Positions 8,011 to 14,404 of a DNA stretch of 27,945 nucleotides are shown here, piece after piece. The notes under the pieces were generated by a model, which saw nothing but the letters and a program-made list of their open reading frames with translations, ran no database searches and was not told the DNA's origin. How positions within the stretch are numbered: position 1 is the stretch's first letter; each line of letters begins with the position of its first letter. The DNA is taken from positions 1 through 27,945 of IMG/VR virus record IMGVR_UViG_3300037331_000025; one strand, given 5' to 3'. The position numbers and the translations under genes were made by a program. The stretch comes from a virus.

Positions 8011-8270
8011 ATAAATTTTAAGACATTTATATCGATTAGCAATAAGTTATAAAACATTAAAAAGATTTTATAACATTTTATATAAGTAATGGCTGTTATT
8101 GGATTTCAGCAGAAAATAAGTCCTTCATATTTCGTTTAGTTTTTATAATTAATTTTTCGTATCGGCAACTGCACCAAGCGGCGGGAGCGTTAACAAATGT
8201 ATAAATACTTTTTAAATAAACAATACTTTATTTAATTTATTTACAAAAATAATTATAAAATATTTATTTG
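8011..8270. other. Noncoding insert between head genes, with leftward promoter
   Basis: Together with the terminator, the gap between capsid gene and next gene is 334 bases and holds no gene of credible length. It contains a 90-base stretch (about 8090-8190) of clearly higher G+C with blocks such as GGCAACTGCACCAAGCGGCG and GGGAGCGTTAAC, unlike the surrounding AT-rich phage DNA. The only frame with an ATG in the leftward transcript is a 10-codon one (8096-8128, minus strand). TTATAAAA and TTTTATAA (8046-8084 area) can pair. It looks like an inserted repeat or cassette remnant rather than phage coding DNA. Confidence 0.5.
8194..8227 (-). promoter_or_regulatory. Leftward promoter with shared AGTATTGTTT box
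   Basis: Read on the minus strand, AGTATTGTTT (8227-8218) holds the TTG -33 element, and TACATTTG (8201-8194) is the -7 element, exactly 19 bp apart as in the three sister promoters. It points into the noncoding insert and the 3' end of the capsid gene, with no gene to serve. It may give an antisense or small RNA, or be carried passively with the insert. Confidence 0.65.
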
Positions 8271-8278
8271 TATATTTG
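8271..8278 (+). promoter_or_regulatory. -7 box TATATTTG restarting transcription of head-tail genes
   Basis: TATATTTG is a perfect -7 element 17 bases before the ATG of the next gene and downstream of the terminator at 7979. A restart here makes sense, because the terminator would otherwise silence the connector genes. No TTG lies at 17-23 bp, so the -33 element is poor. Confidence 0.45.
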
Positions 8279-8294
8279 ATAAAAATATTATATT

Positions 8295-8471
8295 ATGAAA
8301 ATAAAATTTTTATTAGAATCAATGGGTCACGACATTTTGTATAAAGTTGGGGATATAGCTGACTTAGGAGATAAAAGAAATAAAAGTGCAGTAGAGCGTG
8401 GGAGAGCTGAATGGGTTGTAGAAGATGTTAAAGAAGTTAAAATACTTAAAAAACTTAAAAAAGTTAAATAA
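8295..8471 (+). CDS. Small head-associated protein, 58 aa
   Basis: A short protein starting MKIKFLLESMGHDILYKVGD and continuing IADLGDKRNKSAVERGRAEW, with a Lys-rich tail. The pattern of a beta strand, a KxGD turn and then an Ala/Arg helix ending in a GxAEWV-type strand is common among small proteins encoded between capsid and connector genes in siphophages. Their exact role is mostly unknown. Its stop overlaps the next start (TAATG). The ATG follows a TATATTTG box by 17 bases. Confidence 0.65.
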   Translation: MKIKFLLESMGHDILYKVGDIADLGDKRNKSAVERGRAEWVVEDVKEVKILKKLKKVK

Positions 8472-8920
8472 TGAGTTATTTATCAATAATTACATTAGCA
8501 CAAGCAAAGAGGTATCTAAGGATAGATGAAGATCAAAACGAAACAGACGACGAAATTATATCAATGATTGAGGGGTCTTTGTCATTTATTGAGAAACGTA
8601 CTAATCATATACTATATCCACGAGATAGAACTTACTATGCTGATAGTATAGCAAATGTTTACGACTTTCCAATTAACACAATACCTTCAACTTCTGTACA
8701 ACTAATTTACAGCACCTATTCCGCTATAACGACATTAGATAAAGTTGTTGTGTTAAATATCGGATACAGTAACGTAGCTAATATTCCAGAGGAATTGAGA
8801 CAAGCCGCTTTTCAAATGCTAAAAGTGTTTTACTTTGAAGCGGAAAAGCAAGTTAATACAACTTTAATACCTGAATCAGTATTAATGATCTTAGATATAA
8901 ATAAGAGATATATATGTTAG
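8471..8920 (+). CDS. Head-tail connector protein, HK97 gp6-like
   Basis: A 149-aa protein with the typical opening ITLAQAKRYLRIDEDQNETD, followed by DDEIISMIEGSLSFIEKRTN. These are the two N-terminal helices of gp6-like connectors, which form a ring below the portal. The middle carries PINTIPSTSVQLIYSTYS and the end a helical EELRQAAFQMLKVFYFEAEK segment. Order and length fit the family. It is translationally coupled to the gene before it and overlaps the next by 7 bases. Confidence 0.88.
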   Translation: MSYLSIITLAQAKRYLRIDEDQNETDDEIISMIEGSLSFIEKRTNHILYPRDRTYYADSIANVYDFPINTIPSTSVQLIYSTYSAITTLDKVVVLNIGYSNVANIPEELRQAAFQMLKVFYFEAEKQVNTTLIPESVLMILDINKRYIC

Positions 8921-9240
8921 CTAGAAATTACAATAAAAGAGTTGAAATATGGAATCTTACAGAAGTTAGCGATACCTTTGGAGGATTTATTGTTTCTGAA
9001 TCTTTGTTAATTAAAAGATGGGCTAATATTGAAACTAAAAACGCTATAAGAACTACTGACAATGGAAAAGTAGAAAACTTTTATACAACTGTTTTTAAAT
9101 TTCGTGGTATTAATTCTTTTATGTTAAGTGAAAAATTAAATTACATAAAGTATAAAGGAAATAAATTTGTCATTGACCGAATAGAAAACATAAATTTAGT
9201 TGATATTGATATAATTGTTTATTGCACAGCACAAAATTAA
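8914..9240 (+). CDS. Head-tail adaptor / stopper protein (SPP1 gp16, HK97 gp7 type)
   Basis: A 108-aa beta-rich protein. The start NKRVEIWNLTEVSDTFGG, followed by RWANIETKN, and the C-terminal GNKFVIDRIENINLVDIDII, match the head-tail joining family, which closes the connector and receives the tail. The position between the gp6-like and gp10-like genes agrees. It overlaps the preceding gene by 7 bases. Confidence 0.85.
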   Translation: MLARNYNKRVEIWNLTEVSDTFGGFIVSESLLIKRWANIETKNAIRTTDNGKVENFYTTVFKFRGINSFMLSEKLNYIKYKGNKFVIDRIENINLVDIDIIVYCTAQN

Positions 9241-9244
9241 TTTT

Positions 9245-9712
9245 ATGGCTTTTAAACCGCAAATAAGAGGACTAGATAAAACAATATCGGACTTAAAAAA
9301 GTTTGGGGATAAGGCTAAAGATACTTTGTCTTTAGTTATGGAAGTGACAGCCAATGAAATGGAAGATTTTGCTACAAAAGAGTGCGAGAGGGTTATTGGT
9401 AAAACTAAATTTAGAAAGTTAACGGGTAAATTAATCCAGTCTATAAATGTAATTGTTGTGAATGATATGAACTACATTGTAGAAGCAGGAGGAGGACTAG
9501 CGCCGTATGCGCCATATGTAGAATTTGGAACTGGTGGATTAGTTAGCGTACCTAAAGAGTTTGATGAGCAGGCACGTAGGGCATTAGGTAAAGGAATAAA
9601 GCAAGTTAATCTACCTCCACGGCCATATATGTACCCTGCTTATATTTATGGCTTAAAACGCATAGAAGAGAATCTAAAAACAGAAATTGAGCAATTAACA
9701 AAAAAAATATAA
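9245..9712 (+). CDS. HK97 gp10-like head-tail joining protein
   Basis: A 155-aa protein; I chose the ATG at 9245 (MAFKPQIRGLDKTISDLKKF) because the upstream extension runs into the previous gene. It has an N-terminal helix and the clear family signature LAPYAPYVEFGTGG, then LPPRPYMYPAYIYG near the C-terminus. The family (HK97 gp10) takes part in tail completion or connection of tail to head. A bidirectional terminator follows directly, and the next tail gene is displaced 1 kb downstream by the reverse-strand insertion. Confidence 0.88.
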   Translation: MAFKPQIRGLDKTISDLKKFGDKAKDTLSLVMEVTANEMEDFATKECERVIGKTKFRKLTGKLIQSINVIVVNDMNYIVEAGGGLAPYAPYVEFGTGGLVSVPKEFDEQARRALGKGIKQVNLPPRPYMYPAYIYGLKRIEENLKTEIEQLTKKI

Positions 9713-9717
9713 TTAAA

Positions 9718-9747
9718 AACCCGCTACGATTAATAGCGGGTTTTTTT
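9718..9747. terminator. Bidirectional terminator between convergent genes
   Basis: The stem AACCCGCTA (9718-9726) with TAGCGGGTT (9734-9742), a short loop, and T7 on the plus side. On the minus side the stem is followed by TTTTTAATT-type sequence, so it can stop both the head transcript and the reverse-strand gene that ends at 9752. Confidence 0.85.
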
Positions 9748-9751
9748 ATAC

Positions 9752-10498
9752 TTAAAATCTAAGATTTATTTTTTCTCTTCTTCGATAATTATATATTTCC
9801 TCAATTAAAACCTTATATTGACCTACATTTGTGCAGTCTTGCAGTGTTGTAGGTTGTTGTTTAAGTTTTGAAATAAACTCTGTAAACTCAAAGTTTTCGT
9901 TTTTAAACATCTGATAAATAGCTAGAATAAAACTTCTTCTTAAAAACCCCTTATAGTAGGGTTCTATCATTAATATCTTATCCGCTTTCCTTTTTGCATT
10001 TTCTAAATTTTTTACTTTAAAAAGTCCTGCCTTAAATCTTGTTGCAGCAGAATTAGAGTTTCCTCCAGCTTGTTCATCAGAAAGAAGCATTATTGCGACC
10101 TGATTTTGAAAACCATAATCAGCTACAAATTGACGATAAACCTCATAGTCTTTGTAACCTAAATCACAATAACCATTCACGTAGTCTACAGTTTGCCAAT
10201 TCTTCATGTTAGCATTTAAAATCTGAACTTCTTCAAGTCCATAATCTTTTCTAATAATATAATTAATAGGTAATTTTAAATCTTGACTAATTAAAAAACG
10301 GTGCTGTCCGTCAATTATTTCAAATTTTTCATTAACCATTATAATAGTGGTTAAGTGTTTTTTATTCATGCTTTCTTTTAATCGTGTCAAATGCAATTGA
10401 TTTACATCACGATTTCCGTTTAAAGTTTTAAATAAAGAATAGTCTTTTGTTGTGTGTACTTGAATATCATTCATTGGTACGTTTTCAATTAAATTCAT
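9752..10498 (-). CDS. ParB/Srx-like domain protein, reverse-strand moron
   Basis: A 248-aa protein with an N-terminal ParB/sulfiredoxin-like domain: MNDIQVHTTKDYSLFKTLNG, HLTRLKESMNKKHLTTIIMV, then FEIIDGQHRFLI (DGQHR at about 63-67), the variant of the ParB GERR-type nucleotide-binding loop seen in phage and mobile-element proteins. After it comes VDYVNGYCDLGYKDYEVYRQ and a helical C-terminal half. ParB-type domains bind nucleotide and DNA; some phage versions are nucleases or regulators, and none can be chosen here. It is the only reverse-strand gene, has its own promoter (10535-10568) and terminator, and splits the head-tail operon. Domain call good, role open. Confidence 0.78.
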   Translation of the reverse strand: MNLIENVPMNDIQVHTTKDYSLFKTLNGNRDVNQLHLTRLKESMNKKHLTTIIMVNEKFEIIDGQHRFLISQDLKLPINYIIRKDYGLEEVQILNANMKNWQTVDYVNGYCDLGYKDYEVYRQFVADYGFQNQVAIMLLSDEQAGGNSNSAATRFKAGLFKVKNLENAKRKADKILMIEPYYKGFLRRSFILAIYQMFKNENFEFTEFISKLKQQPTTLQDCTNVGQYKVLIEEIYNYRRREKINLRF

Positions 10499-10534
10499 GA
10501 TTTTTAATTTTAGTGTTTAGCGTTATTGCTTATG

Positions 10535-10568
10535 CAAATATATAACTAACTTTTAAATAAACAATACT
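10535..10568 (-). promoter_or_regulatory. Promoter of the ParB-like gene, shared AGTATTGTTT box
   Basis: On the minus strand AGTATTGTTT is at 10568-10559 (TTG -33) and TATATTTG at 10542-10535 (-7), spacer exactly 19 bp. The upstream AATAAAAGTATTGTTTA is the same word as at 671 and 22148. The leader to the ATG at 10498 is about 30 bases. The gene is thus likely co-regulated with the replication operon rather than with the structural genes around it. Confidence 0.8.
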
Positions 10569-10656
10569 TTTATTGTAAAATAAATTAAAATATTTTTGCA
10601 TACAATAATTTATTATATTTACCAAGTCTTTTCATAATTATTTTTTAGTTGGTTTA

Positions 10657-10686
10657 AAACACGTTGCATTAGTAACGTGTTTTTTT
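10657..10686. terminator. Symmetric hairpin overlapping the tail promoter
   Basis: AAAACACGTT (10657-10666) pairs with AACGTGTTTT (10674-10683) around a 7-base loop, and T continues to 10686. It can terminate in both directions and would insulate the ParB-like unit from the tail genes. Its left arm also contains the TTG -33 element of the tail promoter. Confidence 0.7.
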
Positions 10687-10695
10687 GTATATTTG
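10664..10695 (+). promoter_or_regulatory. Tail operon promoter, nearly leaderless
   Basis: TTG (10664-10666) and TATATTTG (10688-10695) are 21 bp apart. The ATG of the tail completion gene starts at 10699, only 4 bases after the -7 box, so the mRNA would begin about at the start codon. Confidence 0.6.
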
Positions 10696-10698
10696 TAT

Positions 10699-11124
10699 AT
10701 GGATAAATTAAACCCGAGTAAATTTATTAGAAAATCAATTTTTACAGCTATCAATGGAATGGTTGTAAATGGTTTAACAATTCCATGCTATGACACAAGG
10801 GTAAGACCTAGTGAAAACCCACATTTTTATGTTTTAATGACTACGCAAAGTAAGCGTGTTTTAAAACAAAATAAGTGTGAGTATTTTTGGGAAGCAGACA
10901 TTTTACTAGATATAGTGACAATATATAACGGTTCAGGAAATACAGGTAGCCGCTTGTTAGTTGATGACATAGAAAATCAAATAAAGTCATTAACACAAGA
11001 TTTAGTTATTGAAGGGTTTACAACAATAATTCAATCCGAAGATTTTCCTAACAACTTAGATAACATAAACGATAATCAAATAGTTTACAGAAATTTTATT
11101 AGATACACATTAACACTTAATTAA
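10699..11124 (+). CDS. Tail completion / tail terminator protein (probable)
   Basis: A 141-aa protein that begins MDKLNPSKFIRKSIFTAING. It has the alpha-beta layout of siphophage tail terminators: an N-terminal helix, PCYDTRVRPSENPHFYVLMT, a strand CEYFWEADILLDIVTIY, and a later helix DIENQIKSL followed by two C-terminal strands ending in YTLTLN. Tail terminators cap the tube and join it to the head. Position before the tail tube gene is as expected; the family call comes from layout and position. I took the first ATG (10699); the frame has a TTG two codons upstream. Confidence 0.7.
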   Translation: MDKLNPSKFIRKSIFTAINGMVVNGLTIPCYDTRVRPSENPHFYVLMTTQSKRVLKQNKCEYFWEADILLDIVTIYNGSGNTGSRLLVDDIENQIKSLTQDLVIEGFTTIIQSEDFPNNLDNINDNQIVYRNFIRYTLTLN

Positions 11125-11131
11125 GCAATCA

Positions 11132-11581
11132 ATGAGCAATTTTATCAAAGGAGAAGTATCAATTCTCTCAATTCACGATGGAACGTCCTACAAGCCTGTG
11201 GCGTGCCTAACTTCTAACGCAATAGCTACTGATTTATCAGTTATTGAAAGTACAACAAAATGTAACCCTGGAATTATGGTAAGACAGCCAGGTATGTTTA
11301 GTTATTCCGTAACCGCAGAAGGTCAATATATTGACACTACTACTGTAGGTGGAGATGATGCTAAAAGATCGCATGATGCTTTGCTAGCTAAGCAATTAAC
11401 AAAGACTTTGGTTAATTTTAAATTAGACACTAATGTATCTAACACTGAATCAATTAAATATTTCGGTTCTGCGGTTATTTCTAGCCTTTCAGCTGATTTT
11501 GGAAGCGGTGATGATTTAGCTACGTTTTCTTTGACATTAGATGGAAACGGATTGGTTTTACTAACAGACCCATTGGTATAA
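11132..11581 (+). CDS. Major tail tube protein
   Basis: A 149-aa beta-rich protein. It opens SNFIKGEVSILSIHDGTSYK and continues PVACLTSNAIATDLSVIEST, then SVTAEGQYIDTTTVGGDDAK and a C-terminal FSLTLDGNGLVLLTDPLV, the pattern of TP901-1-type siphophage tail tube subunits that stack as hexameric rings. It precedes the frameshifted chaperone pair and tape measure, as in most siphophages. A paralogue with the same opening (FIKGE--ILSI) occurs at 16283. The start is the first ATG, 7 bases after the previous stop. Confidence 0.85.
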   Translation: MSNFIKGEVSILSIHDGTSYKPVACLTSNAIATDLSVIESTTKCNPGIMVRQPGMFSYSVTAEGQYIDTTTVGGDDAKRSHDALLAKQLTKTLVNFKLDTNVSNTESIKYFGSAVISSLSADFGSGDDLATFSLTLDGNGLVLLTDPLV

Positions 11582-11582
11582 T

Positions 11583-11915
11583 ATGAAAACTAAAATAAAT
11601 ATTGAAGGACAAGATAGAGAGTTTGGGTTTGGTTTAGGGTTTTTAGGCGATATGTTAGAGGGTTTAGATTTAGGGTTTATTGAATTGTCAAATAAATTAG
11701 ATAGCAATCCGTTTAAGTATATTCCACTAGCTATGTTGTACTCTTACAATAGCGTTAATGAGCCTAAAATAACTAACGATACTTTATTACAATGGTTAGA
11801 AAATGATGGTGGTATGCACTCAAATGCTTTAAAAGAATTTAGAGAGGGGTATGTTAAGTCGATGACTAAAAATGTACCTGTTTCTAATTCTAAAAAAAAA
11901 ATAGTGAAGATTTAG
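11583..11915 (+). CDS. Tail assembly chaperone, short form (gpG-like)
   Basis: A 110-aa protein with a hydrophobic GFGLGFLGDMLEGLDLG opening and helical body, starting 1 base after the tube gene's stop. Near its end runs A10 (11892-11901), read as AAA AAA AAA in frame 0, and the zero frame stops at TAG 11913-11915. This is the classic arrangement of the siphophage gpG/gpGT chaperone, which binds tape measure and tube subunits during tail assembly. The short form is the normal product; a -1 slip makes the extended form. Confidence 0.8.
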   Translation: MKTKINIEGQDREFGFGLGFLGDMLEGLDLGFIELSNKLDSNPFKYIPLAMLYSYNSVNEPKITNDTLLQWLENDGGMHSNALKEFREGYVKSMTKNVPVSNSKKKIVKI

Positions 11916-12259
11916 CAATAAATTGGAATGAAGATGTTATATCTTTTGCAATAGGCGAACTCCAAGTTCAGAACTTACAGTCAGTATATGATATGACGTG
12001 GGCTGAGTTTCAGATTCGCCTTTTTGCATATAACCGAATTCAAAAAATGGAATGGCTTAAATTAAGGGAATTAGCATGGGCTTCATTAATTGGCTCGCAT
12101 TATGACCCTAAAAAGTTACCAAAAAGCAAAGATTCATTTATGCCTTTAGATTTTGATAGGTCAAAAAGTATAGGAGTTTCAGAAGAACAAAAGGCTGCAT
12201 TTATAGCGGCAACAAAGCAATATTTAATAAAATCTAGCAATGCCAAAAATAGAGATTGA
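11583..12259 (+). CDS. Tail assembly chaperone, long form by -1 frameshift (gpGT-like)
   Basis: The -1 frame is open from the A10 run to 12259. After the slip (heptamer A AAA AAA at 11894-11900, next codon 11900-11902) it reads NSEDLAINWNEDVISFAIG, then LQSVYDMTWAEFQIRLFAYN and a C-terminal domain with IGSHYDPKKLPKS. The product is about 225 aa. There is no good start codon between the slip site and the ATG at 11993, and the -1 frame is stop-free across the zero-frame stop, both expected of programmed frameshifting. The end overlaps the tape measure start by 20 bases. The long form carries the domain that contacts tube or tape in lambda. Confidence 0.8.
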
Positions 12260-14399
12260 AATAGGTGGGGACGTTAGTGAATTAGAAGCTAAGATATTAA
12301 AAGCCAAAGAATTACTAAAAGAATTACAAACTAAATTAAAAGAAGAGAAACTTTTAAAAGTAGATACTTCTGAAACTTTGGCAGCTATTAAAATAGCTAA
12401 ATCTGAAATAGTTTCTTTACAAGCTGTTTCCAGTAAAAAAATAGCAGTTAAAATAGATGTAGATGCTGTCATTCCTGCTGATGTTGTTGCTAAAGTTGAA
12501 GATATAGCCGATACGGTTGAAAAAACCAGTAAAAAAGTTAAAAAGGTTATAATACAACCTACAATTGAAGTAGATACTAAGCCATTAGTGGAAGCGGATA
12601 AAGCGGTTGTTAATTTAAAAGAAAAGGTTGCTAAGCCTATTCCTTCGCCTAAAATAGATTTAGGAGATAAAATAGTCAATGAAACAGAAAAGGCTGGAAA
12701 AGGTTTAAATAAGCTAGGGCAACAAGCTGAAAAAACCGCAATATCTACTAATAAATTAACTAAGGCTACGGGTAACGGTAGTAACACGTTAATGCAATTT
12801 AGTCGTATTGCTCAAGATGCACCTTTTGGTATAATGGGTATCGGGAATAATATTACCGCAACTGCTGAAAGTTTTGGATATCTTTCTAAATCTTCTGGTG
12901 GTGCAGGTAACGCATTAAAAGCCGTTGCAAGTTCGTTGCTTGGCACAGGTGGTATATTATTAGCTGTTTCTTTGGTAACTTCTGCGCTTACTTATATGTC
13001 TCAGAATGGTATAACTGTAGGCGATATTTTTGATAAATTATCTGGGAAATTTGATGCGGTAGGTAACTCAATGAAAAAAGCATTTGAAGAAGGTGCTAAG
13101 AGTGCGTTTGAAGAACGTGCTGGATTATTAGGTTTAATTTCAGTTGCGCAAAGCGATGTAGTATCACGTAAAGCAAGAGCAAAAGCCGTAAAAGATTTAC
13201 AAGATAAGTACCCTGCTTACTTTGGCAACCTTACCAAAGAAGAAATTATGTACGGTAATTTAACCAAATCTGTAAATGAAATTACAAAAGCGTTAATAAG
13301 CAAAGCAGTTGCTGAAAAATTAGCGACAGATGCGGTGCAACCTACAATAGACTTATATAAAGCAAATGCTCAATTAGTTGCTCAAAAAGGAGAGCAATTA
13401 AAAATGGAGCAAGCACTTGCTGCCGAAAATAAAAAAAACAAAGATGCTGGTTTCGCAGGGGCTAGTAACGCAAGTGTTAATTTAAAAAACTCTATAGCAA
13501 ATAATAATTTGGCTATAACAGAAACTAGGTCAAATATTGTAGATTTAACTAAAGTAGTAGATAGTTATCAAAAAAACATAAATAAATTTAACCAAGCTAG
13601 TTCACAATTATTAATAGAGCCTGATCCTATAAAAACTATTTCAAGACCTAAATTAGAGGCAATAGAAATAAAAACTAAAATAACTACAACCGCAGTTATT
13701 GAAGATAAACAAAAAGAAGGTAGAAAAGTATTAAAAACAATACAAGATACTTTAAATATAGCAGAGAGTGAGTTTCATCCAAAAGATATTAAATTCTATA
13801 TACCATTAAAACCTGAAATACCCGCTACATTTATAACAGATGCTCAAAAAAAGCTATTTGAATTAGAAGATAATTTAACAAGTATAATTGAAAATTCTTT
13901 AGCTAATACATTGGGTGGTATAGGTAGTGCTATTGGTGAAGCATTAGCAACTGGAGGAAATGTTTTACAAGCAGCTGGAGGTGCTTTATTAGCTGGATTA
14001 AGTAGTTTCTTATCGGACATGGGTACTGAACTTATTAAATACGGTACATTAGCTGTAATTAAAGGTCAATTAGATATCTCAATTGGTGCTGGAGGACCCG
14101 TTGCGATTGCTGCGGGTATAGCCGCTATCGGAGTGGGAATAGCATTAAAGGCAGCAGGTAGTGCCCTAGGCGCTAGGGCAAAAAAAGGTCAAGGAGCAAA
14201 TAGTGGAGGTGGGGGCGTATCTACAGATACAGGTAACAATTCATTTAGAGGGTCAACAAGTGGCGGTTCTAGTGTGTCAACAAGTGGAGGTTTTCAATCA
14301 GTTGTATTTGAAATTAGCGGTAATAGTTTAATAGGAGTATTAGAAAACTCTTTGCAAAAAAACAGAAGGTTAGGTGGTAATTTAGCAATAACATCATAA
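12240..14399 (+). CDS. Tail tape measure protein
   Basis: A 719-aa protein in the canonical place after the chaperone pair. Residues 1-170 are charged and helical, in part coiled coil. SRIAQDAPFGIMGIGNNITA (about 188-207) is a motif frequent in Bacteroidetes phage tape measures. Hydrophobic segments lie near 226-255 (SSLLGTGGILLAVSLVTSAL), 555-600 and 620-645 (VAIAAGIAAIGVGIALKAAG), followed by a Gly/Ser-rich linker. Tape measures set tail length, fill the tube and help DNA pass the membrane. The length implies a tail of roughly 100 nm under the usual proportionality. No peptidase or lysozyme domain is seen. Confidence 0.92.
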   Translation: MPKIEIEIGGDVSELEAKILKAKELLKELQTKLKEEKLLKVDTSETLAAIKIAKSEIVSLQAVSSKKIAVKIDVDAVIPADVVAKVEDIADTVEKTSKKVKKVIIQPTIEVDTKPLVEADKAVVNLKEKVAKPIPSPKIDLGDKIVNETEKAGKGLNKLGQQAEKTAISTNKLTKATGNGSNTLMQFSRIAQDAPFGIMGIGNNITATAESFGYLSKSSGGAGNALKAVASSLLGTGGILLAVSLVTSALTYMSQNGITVGDIFDKLSGKFDAVGNSMKKAFEEGAKSAFEERAGLLGLISVAQSDVVSRKARAKAVKDLQDKYPAYFGNLTKEEIMYGNLTKSVNEITKALISKAVAEKLATDAVQPTIDLYKANAQLVAQKGEQLKMEQALAAENKKNKDAGFAGASNASVNLKNSIANNNLAITETRSNIVDLTKVVDSYQKNINKFNQASSQLLIEPDPIKTISRPKLEAIEIKTKITTTAVIEDKQKEGRKVLKTIQDTLNIAESEFHPKDIKFYIPLKPEIPATFITDAQKKLFELEDNLTSIIENSLANTLGGIGSAIGEALATGGNVLQAAGGALLAGLSSFLSDMGTELIKYGTLAVIKGQLDISIGAGGPVAIAAGIAAIGVGIALKAAGSALGARAKKGQGANSGGGGVSTDTGNNSFRGSTSGGSSVSTSGGFQSVVFEISGNSLIGVLENSLQKNRRLGGNLAITS

Positions 14400-14404
14400 T
14401 ATAA

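Noticed and set aside
12224-12787. Reverse-strand frame of 187 codons
   Set aside because: It lies wholly opposite the tape measure and chaperone genes, has a composition expected from the complement of Lys/Glu/Ala-rich coding DNA, and has no promoter or family motif.
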